Of a DNA stretch of 64,000 nucleotides, positions 33,673 through 45,899 are shown one piece after another; position 1 is the first letter of the stretch; the number at the start of each line of letters is the position of its first letter. The DNA lies in assembly GCF_030272615.1 (NCBI RefSeq), contig NC_081409.1, positions 473,242,573 to 473,306,572 of the forward strand, in the 5' to 3' direction. The position numbers and the translations under genes were made by a program. The DNA comes from Cryptomeria japonica. Lineage: Eukaryota; Streptophyta; Pinopsida; Cupressales; Cupressaceae. The notes under the pieces were generated by a model. That model was not told the origin of the DNA and did no database searches. It worked only from the letters and a program-made list of their open reading frames with translations.

Positions 33673-35681
33673 TGAGCATCAAAGTACCGTGATTGAGACC
33701 ACAGGTGTGCTATGTGGTATTCCTATCTTTGTACTTTTTGATTCCGATGCTTCAGATTATTTTATTTCTTCATCCATTATGGAGTGGTGTGGGCTCGTGT
33801 CTGCTAAGCAGGAAGATAGGTGGCAAGTAGAGTTAGCTACTAATGTACGTGTGTTTGTAGATGCCTTCATTCCCAGTTGTGAGTTGGACCTAGGACCCTT
33901 TGTCACTTCAGTTGACCTTCAAGTAATTCCTTTGGGGTCCTATGGAGTTGTGTTGGGGATGGATTGGTTATCATCTCACAATGCTCATGTAGACTATCAT
34001 CTGAAGATAGTAGCGTGTTTAGATGACCATGGCAGGAGAGTGGGGATCGTTGGAGTTCAGCGATTGATATCCTTACGTATGATTTCTACTATGCAACTTA
34101 GGCAGTGCATGCATCAATGGTGTCAGCTTTTTGCAGTTTCTCTTGAGGATGTGGATGAGGAAGAGAGTCAAGAAATTGCTCTTGATGGTCACCCTATTCT
34201 TCGAGAGTATGCTGATGTGTTTCCTTTGGATATTCCTGGTATACCTCTGAAGCGAGACATAGATTTTTGCATTGACTTGGTTCCTGGTGTGGAACCTATT
34301 TCAAGAGCACCATATCGAATGACTACTCAAGAGTTGAGTGAGTTGAAGTTGTTGGTTGAGGAGTTGTTGGCCAAGGGGTTCATTCATCCTAGTGTTTCTT
34401 CTTGGGGTGTGTCCATTATCTTTGTTAAAAAGAAGGATGGTTCTCTTTGGCTATGCATTGATTACCGACAGTTGAACAAGATAACCATCCAGAATCAATA
34501 TCCATTGCCTCAGATAGATGATCATTTTGATCAAGTAAAGGAAGCCAAGGTGTTCTCTAAGATAGATCTAAAATCTGGGTATCATCAGTTGCACATTCAT
34601 AGGATGGCATTTCGTACTCGTTATGGTTACTATGATTTCACAGTGGTGCCATTTGGGTTGACAAGCATGCCTTTAGTGTTCATGAGTCTTATGAATGGGG
34701 GTTTTTGCACCTACCTTGACCACCTTGTTCTTGTGTTCTTGGATGACATATTGATTTATTCTAGATCTATGGAAGAGCATGAGGGTCACTTGCATCAGGT
34801 ATTGCAGTGCTTGAGGGAGAAACAACTTTTTGCAAATTTGGCGGTGTGATTTTTTCCAGTCAAAAGTGAGCTATCTTGGTCATATAGTTTCGGGAGAAGG
34901 TGTATCTGTGGGTCCTTCTACAATCCAAGCCACTGTGGATTGGCCAGCGCCAACCAATGTTTCTGAGGTTTGAAGTTTCATGGGTTTGGCTGGATATTAC
35001 TGTTGCTTTGTGCAGAGATTTTCTCAGATAGGCCACCCGATTACTTCTCTTCATAGGAAAGGGAAGAAGTTTGTTTGGTCAGAGTAGTGCAAATTTTCTT
35101 TTCGTACCTTGACGGAACTCCTTGTTAGTGCTCCAATTTTGGTAGTTCCTGATCCATCCAAAGATTTCATGGTGTGTAGAGATGCCTCTTTAGAAGGTAA
35201 AGGTGCAGTGCTTATACAGGATGGACATGTGGCTGCCTATGAGTCTCACAAACTTAACGATCACAAGTTGAACTATCTAGTTCATGGCTTGGAGTTGGCA
35301 GATGTAGTGCATGCTTTGGTTCAATGAAGACATTTCCTATTGGGGTGTTGGTTTGAGATGCATAGTGATCACCACAGTTTGCAGTATATTTTCACGTAGC
35401 CAAAATTGAATGCTCAATAGTGAAGATGGATGGAATTCCTCTGTGAGTATGATTTTGAGGTTTGTTATATTGAGGGGAAAGAGAATATAGTGGTAGATGC
35501 TTTCAGCCGTAGGCGGAATGAGGTTGCAGCATTGTCCCTTGGTGCGGACTTGAGTGAGAGAATTCTTGGGGTTCTTCCTCAGGACACCTGGTATCAAGAT
35601 GTGAGATTCGTGGTGGAGTCTAGAAGACCATTGGAGGGTAGATATTCTGGATATACTCTTGAGTCAGATGGTCTTCTTTGA
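33673..35681 (+). pseudogene. Gypsy pol: protease, reverse transcriptase, RNase H
   Basis: The protease box reads [14 protein letters not shown] (Gly of DSG changed to Asp), then VVLGMDWLS. Reverse transcriptase is long and nearly intact to 34849: [76 protein letters not shown] and the catalytic [15 protein letters not shown] frameshift at 34848 is followed by VSYLGHIVSGEGV. RNase H follows with VCRDASLEGKGAVL and YFT-P...DAFSRR at about 35160-35510. Chromovirus motif style. Confidence 0.88.
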
Positions 35682-36551
35682 CATCTTGGGTGGATCATTT
35701 CTAATAGAGACCCTATCTTTACTTCAGCCTTGTGGACCTCACTTCAACATGCTTTGGGAACCCAATTGAACTTCAGTTTGGCTTATCACCCAAAGACCGA
35801 TAGTCAGACTGAGCATGTGAACTAGGTTTTGGAGGACATGCTTCGCATGTATGTTATGAACCAATAGTTGTGCTAGGAGGAATATCTTTGCCTTGTGGAG
35901 TTTGCTTATAACAATGAATATCACATCTCTATAGGCATGTCTCCCTTCCAAGCTTTGTATGGTCATCCTTATTGTACTCCTTTGAGTTGGGATCGGTTGG
36001 AGGATAAGGTGCATTTAGGACCAGATTTTCTTTGTGAGATGGAGCAGCAAGTTGAGCAGATTTGTGGGCATTTGGCTGCTGCTCAAGATAGGTAGAAGAA
36101 GTATGCTGATGCCCATAGAGTCAATCGCCAGTTTTTACTTGGTGACCATGTGTTCTTGAGAGTGTGTCCGTGGAAGAGTCCAATCCGTTATGGAAAGGGT
36201 TATAAGTTGTTGCCTCATTTTGTAGGCCCTTTTGAGATCCTTGAGAGGATAGGACCTATTGCCTACCATCTTGCCTTTTCGCCGAGTCTATCCCGCATCC
36301 ACGATGTCTTTCATGTTTCTATTCTTCGACCTTATCATCCTGATGTGACCCATGTTGTTGATTGGAACGATTTGTAGGTCGAGGAGGGGAAGCTTTCCAT
36401 GGAGCTTGTGTGCATTCTTCAGCATTAGGATTTGACCCTTAGGGGTCATACTATCGAGCAGGTAAGGGTCCTTTGGGATCCAAGTGATGAGACCTCAGCG
36501 ACATGGGAAGATGCAGTGAAGATGAGAGAGTTGTATTCTTATCTATTTTAG
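35682..36551 (+). pseudogene. Gypsy integrase with internal deletion, and chromodomain end
   Basis: After a stop at 35681 the protein jumps to GWIISNRDPIFTSALWTSLQHALG, so the integrase zinc domain and the first catalytic Asp region are missing, an estimated 350-450 bp. The second Asp (SNRDP) and the Glu context (YHPKTDSQTEHVN) remain. FAYNNEYHISIGMSPFQALYG, then GPFEILERIGPIAYHL, IHDVFHVSILRPYHPD and the terminal ATWEDAVKMRELYSYLF follow. Non-functional. Confidence 0.85.
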
Positions 36552-36573
36552 GCTTCCAGGAGTAAGCCTAGGC

Positions 36574-36587
36574 TTGGGGAGGAAGGA
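36574..36587 (+). other. Polypurine tract of the gypsy element
   Basis: TTGGGGAGGAAGGA immediately before TGTAGTACCCC, the LTR start. Confidence 0.85.
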
Positions 36588-36920
36588 TGTAGTACCCCTC
36601 CTTGATCACACTCTTTTTTTATGTTTTTGATTTACTTCAGTGGAACATTATTGTATATTGATTCAGATTTTATGCGATGTTATTTCATTCTTTATTTGGA
36701 TTTGTGGTGTATGATTTTATGCAGTATCTTAGTGCTTATGATTAATGTTATTTTATGGATCATTATCATGGACTAACACTCTTACCTTATATGTGCGATG
36801 CATTATTTATATGTTGCGTGTTTGCATGTGTATGGGATGCAGGGAGATGATTTTCGTTCACTCACTTCGGTGAGATAGGGAATGTCACGATTCTCCTTCA
36901 TCAGTGTGTGCGTCATGTCT

Positions 36921-36937
36921 GTATACATATATGTATA

Positions 36938-36997
<60 letters not shown>

Positions 36998-37018
36998 CAT
37001 ATATATACATATATATAT
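36921..37018. repeat. (TA/CATATA)n microsatellite
   Basis: Runs of TATATA and ACATATAT for about 100 bp. The ORFs of Tyr/Ile repeats across it are artefacts. Confidence 0.95.
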
Positions 37019-38395
37019 TTGTCTATATGCACGTGTGGCTCTTTGGTGCATGACATTGCAAGTACAAGTACCTGGTATGTATGGGGTATCAACTCCACCT
37101 GGTTTCACAAGTCTGAGCATGTCTTATATGTTCGATGGGAGTGGAGGAGATAGTTGTTGGACCTTAACTTGACCCGCAGTTACACCCATGTGAGTGTTTT
37201 CAGTTGGTTGTCTTTCCCGTCTAGCCGGTATGCGAGTCATAGTGCTTTGGTTTGGTCATTTGTGAGTCATCATTTGATCATTCTTCATTTTGCGTGCTTT
37301 CATTCATCTGAATGGTTATTTAATTGAATGGATGATGCTATCTTATGTTGGCAAAATTAGCTAATTATTATGCTCTGAGATTATTGATTTAATTAAATTA
37401 ATGATTTGCTAGATTAAATGGTTAAATGGCTTATTTCATTTTATAAAGTGCATTAATATATATTGTGGAAGGAAATAAATAATTGCCTAGCCATTTAAAT
37501 GATAAATGTTTATGTTGAAAGAAAGTATTTTGGAAATAGAAATAAAATAAAAATATTTTCTTTTTACCTTTCCATTTGACTTTTTCATTTTAATTGTTGG
37601 AAAAGAATTGTTTTTGGAAAAGAGTAAATCTGATTGCTTTTACTTTTAAAATAATTTAATCTGATTGGTGGAGAATGCTTTTTCAACCTAGAAAGTTTAG
37701 GTTGAAATTATTTTCCCATATATTCCTGGAAATTCATGGGAATGAGGGAGGTAGAAATTTTGGAGAGAAATTTGGTAAATCATTCTGGAAGGAGGAGCTA
37801 GAATTCGATTTGGTTTGCAAGGATTGGGATTCTCCATCAATTTGCTTGCTAGTTTGCTTCAAGGTTGGATGATCTCTTCTTGTTTTAAATTAAATTTTGA
37901 ATTCTTCAGTTGCTTCCTATGTGTTGAAAAGATGCAAATATTCCTGTAAATTATTGTGGAATGATTGGAATGGAAGAAGAAATACCTTTTATTGTTGATT
38001 TTGTGAAGCTTATATCATATGTCTGCTTATAGGAAAGAAATGGTTCATTTCTCTATTTGTTGTTTGTTAATTGTTCTGGAAATCAACTTCTTGGTTTACC
38101 TCTTCTATTTGGAATAGAATGAATTTTATTTAGTTTGTTGTGTGCTTCCTATTATCTTATTGCCCAAGATTTGGGGTTCTTGTGTGATTGTATTTCACCA
38201 TTTACCGTATTGGTAAATATCCATTTGGAATTTGGATCTTGGCGCTGTGTGTGTGTGTGCCCATGAAATGATCAGAGAATGAATCATTTTCATGTTGAAA
38301 CGATTTTGTGGCATATTGGTTTTTGAATTCTTTTGAAGCATGTATTTATTTTGTGCATAGAACTTACCTTACCCCATGGTAGGCTAGTCCCACCA

Positions 38396-38725
38396 TGCGG
38401 GTCGGTAGTGTCTTCTACCTGTAGGTAGCAGTACTACCGGTTGGCAGTACCACTACCGGTTGGTAGTAGTGCTACCGATCGATAGAGACTGCGACTTACT
38501 GTAGTAGTACTACCAATCGGTAGTACCACTACCGGTTGGTAGCAGTGCTACCAGTCGATAGTGGTTGTTACCAGTTGGTAGTAGCACTATCGATCGGTAG
38601 GCCCATTACCAGCCATAGCAGTACTATCGGCAGGTAGTGTATGTTGCCTCGGTAACAGCACTACTGCGGGTTGACCTTGAACCTCGCTTGACCTTGTACC
38701 CTTACCGGTACAAATCGGTATGTGT
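38396..38725. repeat. Cluster of palindromic ACTACCGGTTGGTAGT-like repeats
   Basis: At least ten imperfect units based on TACCGGTTGGTAG or TACCGATCGGTAG, mostly alternating with AGTACTA and AGTAGTGCTACC. They lie in a more GC-rich island inside the AT-rich LTR. Each unit is near self-complementary, so single strands could fold. No coding potential. Confidence 0.8.
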
Positions 38726-40465
38726 TATGAATTTAATTTTTATTAAAAGAAATGTTTTAAAGTGGATTTTTATGTTAAATAAATAGTGATTTTTAAGGTT
38801 TTTATTATGTGGATTAATAAATTTATCAATGGAAATCAAGGCATGAATTAGTAATGCAAATTGGTTAATTTGGATATATTCTGGAAATGAATTAAATGCT
38901 TGTTAGGAATTCATGTTTTTATTCAGTTGAGTATTTGACATGAATTTTATCCTTGATGGAATATTGATTTGTAAATTGAATAGATGTGAATGGTAAAAGA
39001 GTATTTTATTTAATTTTCAATCAATGATGTTGCAAGTGCTTATGATTCTGATTTTCTCAAAGATTGTCTGAGTGTGGACTTAGTGAAATTAGCTTTCCTT
39101 GCAAGAGTTATATTATGTTATTTCTGGTCTGTGGTTCAGTCATCCTGTGGTGGCATATTTGGTACCTTTGACCAAGTGATATACGATGACTTTGTTGTCT
39201 TAACCATGTAGTGTCTTGCCTTATGGTTAACCAAGAGTTAGTATGTCCTTGTTTGACCACTTGGTTTTGGATAGTGGTGTTATGGTTGTCTGCTTATCCA
39301 TAGGGTCCTCGTGGAGTGACCATGTTTGTTTAGTGTCCTTTGAGAGAGTGGCTTTCGAAAGGGGGCTATGCCCAAAGAGGTGGGTAGGATGACCCTTCGA
39401 AAGCAAGATAATAAGTGATAATCTAATTAATTGATTAGGTGGGTATCTTTCAAACATTAATAAAGATATTGTACCTCACGCATAGGTGAGTGCTTGTACT
39501 GAGGCTCACAATGTAGTGAGAAGGCATGGAATGCAAACCAACCACCTTGTCTTCATGAAAGGCTAGTAGGGTTCGCATGAGACTTAGTTGGAACCAGAGG
39601 TTCGGGAGAGGTTACCAGGACAGTGAGTCAGGACCTATGGAGGCTGTAACATGGTATCCATCTTAAGCTATGCGATGACACTCTCTCTTTAGGTTCACTT
39701 GTGTTTTTGTGATATCGAGTCACTTGTGTATTCATCATGTTGAGTCACCTGGATTATTGTGGAGTCTCTTTGTGCTATCATGGTGTCGTATTGTTTTGTC
39801 GACCATGTCATGATTTTGCTTTCTTGAGGGTCCTCAACTATCTCCTAGCATGGTGGGGTGATTCCATTTTGAAAATTACATGGACGGGTGGTAGTGCCAC
39901 TTCCCATCAGATGTACTTGTTCATACCTTCATGCAAAGATTGGCTTTGCAGGTGTTTCTGTGGATCGTGGCTCATGCTTATCTCATGTTTGGAGATTATT
40001 GTTATTTGGAGACCTATGTGGTCATTGTATCATGATCTTTTGTAACCTTGTATTTGGTTAAGTTGTATCTTTATATGTATATTGAGAAACCATGTATTGG
40101 AAGAGCAATGTAATCCTAAGATTGGGATGTTATTTATCAATTTCCTTTATGTTATGTGTACATTCTTATTGAAGAGAGAATTATATTATATCCTTTCAAT
40201 CTTTCAATGGTGTAATCTATATTGCTTATGGCTTCTTGTGATCATTGAGTTAATGATGGATTATTGGATTAACCTTAATTGTGGAATTTGTCTTTTGGTT
40301 TTATTCTTCATTGGTAACCCTTAAGGAATTATGGTGTAAGTCTTCCGCTTGTGTTATCATGAATGTTGTGTGTTATGCACCTATTATGTTTAAACTTTAA
40401 AAAAAAAAAAAATTGTTTCACCCTTGTTGTGGGTATTCCTTTGGGGTTCCTAGCGGGGCATTACA

Positions 40466-41640
40466 TAACACCTAAAGGGCAAAATTTCTAGAATCTTGTT
40501 GTAATTTTATAAATTATTATTAATATCTATTTGTCACCGAAGGACAAAACATTCATTGCTTCAATCTAAATTCTGAGGATAGTGGACACGTCACTAGACT
40601 CGAGTCACTTTTCTGGACTGTTTTTGAAGTCTTTTTAATACTTTTCAACTTCATCCCGAAATAGAGCTTTTTAGACTTAATTATAGTTAATTAAATGTAA
40701 AGCATTCAATTCTAGGCGAAGTTCTTAAAAATGTGTTTACTTCCCACATTCGGGCCGAAATCCACCCTAAGTCATTGATCTGTGCTCATCCAACGAATGA
40801 TGGTATAAGTTGTCAGTTGTCATGGGTCCCAGGACTTTTGCCATTTTTTGGCCACGTCACTAGACTCGAGTCACTTTTCCAAACTATTTTTGAAGTCTTT
40901 TTAATACTTTTCAACTTCCACCTGAATAGAGCTTTTTAGACTTAATTATAGTTAATTAAATGTAAAACATTCAATTCTGGGTGAAGTTCTCACAAATGTG
41001 TTTAGTTCCCACATTCGGGCCGAAATCCACCCTAAGTCGTTGATCTATTTTCATCCAACAGACAATGGTATCTATTGTCAGTTATCGTGGGTCCCAGGAC
41101 TTTTGCCATTTTTTGGCCATGTCAACAAACACAAGTCACTTTTTGGGAATGGTTTTCAAGAATTTTTAATCCTTTATAACTTCTGCCTGAAATAGAGCTT
41201 ATTACAGTTAATTAAGTATACAATTACAAATTTAGAATTTAACTATACTTAATTAAATGTTTATCATTTATGGATGTCTTCCATTAGAATTTTGTAAAAA
41301 TTGTTTATCGTTCCAACATTAGGCCCGAAATACACCTTATGTCGCTGATTTGTGGTCATCCAATGGACAATGGTATCCTTTGTCAATTGCCATGGGTCCT
41401 ATTATACATTAGATTTCTACCACCCAAACCCCACATCACCTGACACTTCATTGTCCCATGAGCCATAACCTTTCTTTCTTGTCCATGTCCAATGACACAT
41501 GTTTCAGGTGAAAGTTTGCAAAAAAATTTAGAGATCCCACATTCACCCCGAAATACACCTTAAGTCATTGATGCATGCTCATCCAATGGACAACAATATC
41601 CCTTGTCAGTTGTCATCTGTCCCATTATCAATATGATTTA
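40466..41640. repeat. Tandem repeat array, unit about 265 bp
   Basis: CACGTCACTAGACTCGAGTCAC at about 40587 recurs at 40852 and, altered, at 41117, giving 265-bp spacing. A second landmark, CCCACATTCGGGCCGAAATC, occurs at about 40744 and 41009, with diverged forms at about 41320 and 41540. The first three units are close copies; later ones are degenerate and shorter. No ORF is conserved across units. Confidence 0.8.
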
Positions 41641-41730
41641 AATATGAATTAAATATATAATTCAAATATGTAATTTTAAAACTTGCATGATATTTCAATT
41701 TTTTTTTCAATAATTTTTGTATTGTATTAC
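41641..41730. other. AT-rich spacer
   Basis: Short ATTAAATATG-type AT-rich stretch between the repeats and the degraded ORF. Nothing recognised. Confidence 0.4.
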
Positions 41731-41737
41731 TTAAATA

Positions 41738-42603
41738 TTACAAATATGCAAGTATAGGTGGTGTAGTAAAACCACCAGAGTTCTGCCACCACAAAAAACA
41801 CCCCCAAGGGCCAAAACCAGCATTCCCAACAAAAAATAAAACCCCACTACATGTAGAAACCACACAATTCCAATTCGGCGTACCAAAATTGTTAGCAGAC
41901 ATCCCCTCATACATACAAAGTTGTGGAGAAAATGGACATGGAACAAAAAGATACAAACATACAATACCAAACACCACCGGCCATAGTAGGATTAACCCAG
42001 AAACAACCTATACTCCAGGTCATCATAGAATTCTGAGAGCCACTTCATTGCTTGGGTAGTCTTGGGTCTCGGTCGCAACTCTCGACCCACCTATGCACGT
42101 GCCACTTCATGAAGTACCATTAAAACCTCATCACGTTGCATCAACCTTGCAAACATTTTGAAGGCTAGCCACCCACGCCAAGAAAGAGCTCTGCATCTTG
42201 CCTTCAAATCATCATCAGCCCATCCAATGAGTGGTAGCGGCACCACTAGACTAGCCACCCCTACCTCGGGAACAATGCCCACCTTCAGGACCACACGAGC
42301 ACACACACTATCCAGATTTAACATGTAGTTTGAATCAATTACAACTCTCAGGGAATTTTTTACCTTGTCCACCTCATCCTAAAACTGGAAACCCCAAGTG
42401 ACAATCAATGAATATGCCTCCATGTTTGTCTTGTAGCGATAACCTACATGGACAATTTCCTCTCCCAACAAAATTTTCACACTCTCTTACAATCTCTCAT
42501 CCTTAAACGAGAATAAACCTTTCAACCTCTTGTCTGTAAATCATCTGAGAAATGGGACTAATTTCTTATTAGTATGGAAGGAAAAATTAGCTTCCATGTT
42601 GCT
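41738..42603 (-). pseudogene. Degraded ORF of unknown family
   Basis: One minus-strand frame from about 42603 (MEANFSFHTNKKLVPF) reads through four stops to about 42000, with coding-like content: GEEIVHVGYRYKTNMEAYSLIV, EVDKVKNSLRVVIDSNY, LPLIGWADDDLKARCRALSW, WLSEFYDDLEYRLFLG. After a frameshift, 41970-41738 gives a Cys/Trp/Gly-rich segment (MSANNFGTPNWNCVVSTCSG). I do not recognise the family. It could be a transposon accessory ORF or a host gene fragment. It is more GC-rich than its surroundings. Confidence 0.45.
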
Positions 42604-43529
42604 TAAGAAACCCAAGACAACGCTGCAAGTGCAGACAGTATGATAACAAGACTTCCAATCCACCCAAGCTTTAAACACCTCTCACAACAATGGCAATCAT
42701 CAACATTAATCACAAAATCTATCATCATTCCTTTGTATGTACTAGTTCAGCCTCATAATTCGTCTGCACAAGCTAGCATTAAAGCCGCCTAAAGGCTAAA
42801 TGTTAACCATTCACTTTCAATGATGTGCATACCATAAGGCAATATCACTGCATATCTGTTGTCAGTTATCGTGGGTCCCATTATACACAAAATTTTTGTC
42901 ACCCAAATGCCACGTCACCTGACACTTCATCATCCCATGGGTCATAGCCTTTATTTCATGTCAGTGTTCAATGACATGTATTTTCGGTGTTCAGTGTACA
43001 TGTACCTAGTTAGTTGGACTTTTTTTTATATTGAAATTATGCAGAAAAAATTACAAGTTAGTTGGACTTTTAATTCACTTGTTATTCGCAAGATAAACAT
43101 CTTTTTTTAATATATTTATAATCAATGGTAATCAATGTACAAATAATTAATGAAACAAATTGGATTTTTTTATTAAATATAGAGGAAGAAACATTACATA
43201 AAAAAGATCACGGTATTAAATTTATTTCCATTGTTTAACAAAATATTGAAATAATGTAGCTCATAGACAACAAAAAAAGTGTATGAGATAAGACATTGCA
43301 ATCCTTATTGGATGCTATCACTTGCAGCCAATCCTTGACATTATGTTTTTTCAAATACTTCTTTGTCAAATACTTCAAATATCTTTTAGAAAAGGTCATC
43401 TCAGAAGTGACACTGAGTTTGTTCTTTAACTTTAGAGAAGAAATTAGAATAGACCTTCAATTTTTTATCCACACAAATTAGTAACTATTTAAGCTATTTC
43501 AAAACATAATGATTATGTTATGTATCTTG
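42604..43529. other. Non-coding region with one further repeat-unit fragment
   Basis: The stretch 42840-43000 carries GTCAGTTATCGTGGGTCCCATTATACA and CACCTGACACTTCAT, matching 41380-41460 of the 265-bp repeat family. The rest is AT-rich with no recognisable gene. Confidence 0.5.
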
Positions 43530-44234
43530 TCATGGCATGATGGTAGCAACAAATAATAAAATAAAATAGAAAGCATTTTTATATCCATAAGAGGCAAACT
43601 GAAACGAATTGGAATTTGTAAAACTATCATTAATATATATGTTTCGCAAATTTACAATTTTTACATGTTGGAGTCCCTCAAAAACTTTAAAGCCAAAATG
43701 AGTGAGGTTATGAGGAAATAGCCAAAAAAACAAAACTAATAGGGGGTCAAGGCCAGGGCACAAGCAGTGGACACATTCTTGGTTTACCCTAAGAATCTTG
43801 CCCTCCCTCTATCCAGAATTCTTTAGACATTATAAGCTGTGAGAATTCTTCAAGCCAACTGTAGACTGGAAAGTCATCTAGGAGAAACCATTTCTAGAGA
43901 AATTCTCTACCAATCCATGCCCATTTCCTATGACGCATCAACTGCTTTGTATTTAGGTTCAAAAGAAATAGTTTCCTGGCCACTGTTTGTTCATGGAGGA
44001 GAAGCTTGGTTAATTCATTCGCCCAAGGGATCCCCACCCTAACTTCTACAAAGATGACAATAGTAACGTCATTTCCAATGAAGTCTTCTTTAAACACCTT
44101 CCTTAATAGCAACAACATATCCACCTTGTCTCCTTTGAGGTCCAGAAGAGACGCCAAGAATCGGGACGTAACATCTATGTTAACATGGTATCTATTTTCA
44201 TTTTGCAGAACTCTCTGCCCATCACCTATTAGAC
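43530..44234 (-). pseudogene. Degraded ORF of unknown family (second fragment)
   Basis: Minus frame opening near 44241 with a run to 43894 (NVDVTSRFLASLLDLKGDKVD-like, FVEVRVGIPWANELTKLLLH, HRKWAWIGREFLLEM) and then, through stops, RILTAYNV and GRARFLG to about 43700. Not recognised. It lies upstream, in the same direction, of the 41738-42603 ORF, so both might be pieces of one gene separated by AT-rich sequence. The first residues come from the adjoining copia LTR. Confidence 0.4.
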
Positions 44235-45449
44235 AGTTCAAATAACCGGAAGACAGCTGGGAGGGGGGGTGAATCAGTTGTCATAGTTACTAGAACCATT
44301 AGTAATTAAAAATTTAATACCAAAACCCAAAACATTATACTGGAATAGTAATTAAAATAATTAAGTATAAACAATAATCATAGAATAAATACCATCCACA
44401 TGACACCAAGATTTATATGTGGAAAACCCAGTAAAGGGAAAAACCATGGTGGGAAGCCTACCCACAGTCAGATAATACTTTTGCAGTAAGTATGTGAATT
44501 ATAATTGAGGGGCCTGCACTTGCAGGAAGCCCAATAGCCTAGAGCACACTACTCGTCACAAAAGGAGCCTCACTGACTACATAGAAATCCAGACTACAAT
44601 CCAAAGAAGTGTTGAACTGCATAATATAGCATCTCCTATGTCTGAGTACGGTTCCAATTAAGGTCAATACCAGAGGACTGAATCCTCTTACATAAACCCA
44701 ATTTGTTCTCCAATGATCGACCAAATCCTCTTCCTAAATGATATTACCTTATTCGCACATTACATATCCATTTCCCATTCCTATGAAATCTACCATATAT
44801 ATATGATCTGCAATGAGATCTTACATCTATATATACAAACCCTCGACCATAAATAATTAGGTCAGCCACCAGATAATAAACCAATTACATAATTACAAAC
44901 CATGTTGGCCTTAGACCAAATAAATAATATCCAACATATAAGACATCCTGGAAACACATCGAGAGGTCCAATCCACACATTACATTAAAGGTGCTCCATA
45001 ACCTAGATCAATCAAGACCGAGTATAGGTCCACACGCTATAGCAATGATCTCCATCTACCAAGTCTCAAAAATGATCACCATTAGTGTCCTGAAACTCCA
45101 CTAGAAGCTGCACCAACACCACTTATGCAATTCATCAAAGATCTTGATCAAAAGCTCTATCAGTGAAACCCTCGCCAGAACCAGAAACCAAACTTCTAAG
45201 AAAACAAGATAGCATCTAATCATCAAACCAAAACCAACTTATTAAATATGAATATGAGTATCATGATTAAGACAATTCCATAACCAAACTATACCCGAGC
45301 CTATCGGATCATGCTAGATCCAAATCAACCAGAAACCACTCAACCTACTAGAACCAGAAGGGTGTCGGTAAAGCATCCAAACAGCTAGTGTTGGCATAAA
45401 TGACAAAACATAAATGCAACACATAATCAATTCCACCAAATGGCCAACA
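44235..45449 (-). repeat. 3' LTR of the copia fragment
   Basis: Left end is near 44235 (decayed; AACCGGAAGACAGCTGGG matches the TGTTAGGACCCGGAGG start of related LTRs). Right end is CCAACA at 45449 before the polypurine tract. It contains the shared GTGGAAAACCC and CCATGGTGGGAAG block. Confidence 0.75.
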
Positions 45450-45899
45450 ATCTTTCCCTTTGGCATTGATGGCAACACTAGATGTGAAAAGCATCTAAGT
45501 ACCAAGAAATGCCAAACAAGTTTCCCTAATGGAAGATAGCCAACAGTCTCCCACTCAAAGATATAGCAATGAAATTTTGAAACAAAGACCAAACTCCCCC
45601 TTTGAATAATATCTTTGTAAAGCTCTGAATATCTCCCTATCAATATCTCTCCCCTTTCTTTTTCTTTTTCACTTCCTTTTTTACATCAATATCACTCCCC
45701 CTTTGACATCAATGCCAGAAATCTGACAAAAATATCAAAGCTAAAACATAAACCACTGAATCACAAAGCTGACTACTACCCCTAAACAATAGCATCCCCA
45801 CATTAGTATTGGAATGAATAGTATCTCTGATAATGCATATCGGACTGATGCCAAACTGCATCAATCAAGTCTCTACTAGAGGGGCAAAAACTCTCAATC

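Larger units (their letters stand above)
32175..40465 (+). mobile_element. Ty3/gypsy chromovirus (Tekay-like), 5' LTR missing
   Basis: Plus-oriented gag, protease, reverse transcriptase, RNase H, integrase and a C-terminal chromodomain-like end, then a polypurine tract (36574-36587) and a 3,878-bp 3' LTR. Internal sequence starts at about 32175 with ATATTAGAGCCC, possibly a decayed primer binding site. No LTR precedes it, so the 5' LTR was deleted. The ending IHDVFHVSILRPYHPD and ATWEDAVKMRELYSYLF are typical of chromoviruses of the Tekay/Del kind. Many stops; integrase carries a large internal deletion. Confidence 0.85.
36588..40465 (+). repeat. 3' LTR of the Tekay-like element, 3.9 kb
   Basis: TGTAGTACCCC to GGGGCATTACA, with the TG...CA form and inverted ends TGTAGTACCCC/GGGGCATTACA. 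It contains an AT-rich microsatellite (36921-37018), a dense cluster of TACCGGTTGGTAG-like palindromes (38396-38725) and a poly-A run near 40400. The small ORFs inside (39737-40324 and others) show no conserved motif and are not called. The adjoining 5 bases at 40466 (TAACA) would be the target duplication, but the other end is lost. Confidence 0.85.

Noticed and set aside
36803-37172. Tyr/Ile-rich ORFs on both strands
   Set aside because: They translate the TATATACA microsatellite in a gypsy LTR.
39737-40324. Two ORFs of 102 and 80 residues in the long LTR
   Set aside because: Hydrophobic translations of T-rich LTR sequence with no motif and no sign of coding constraint.
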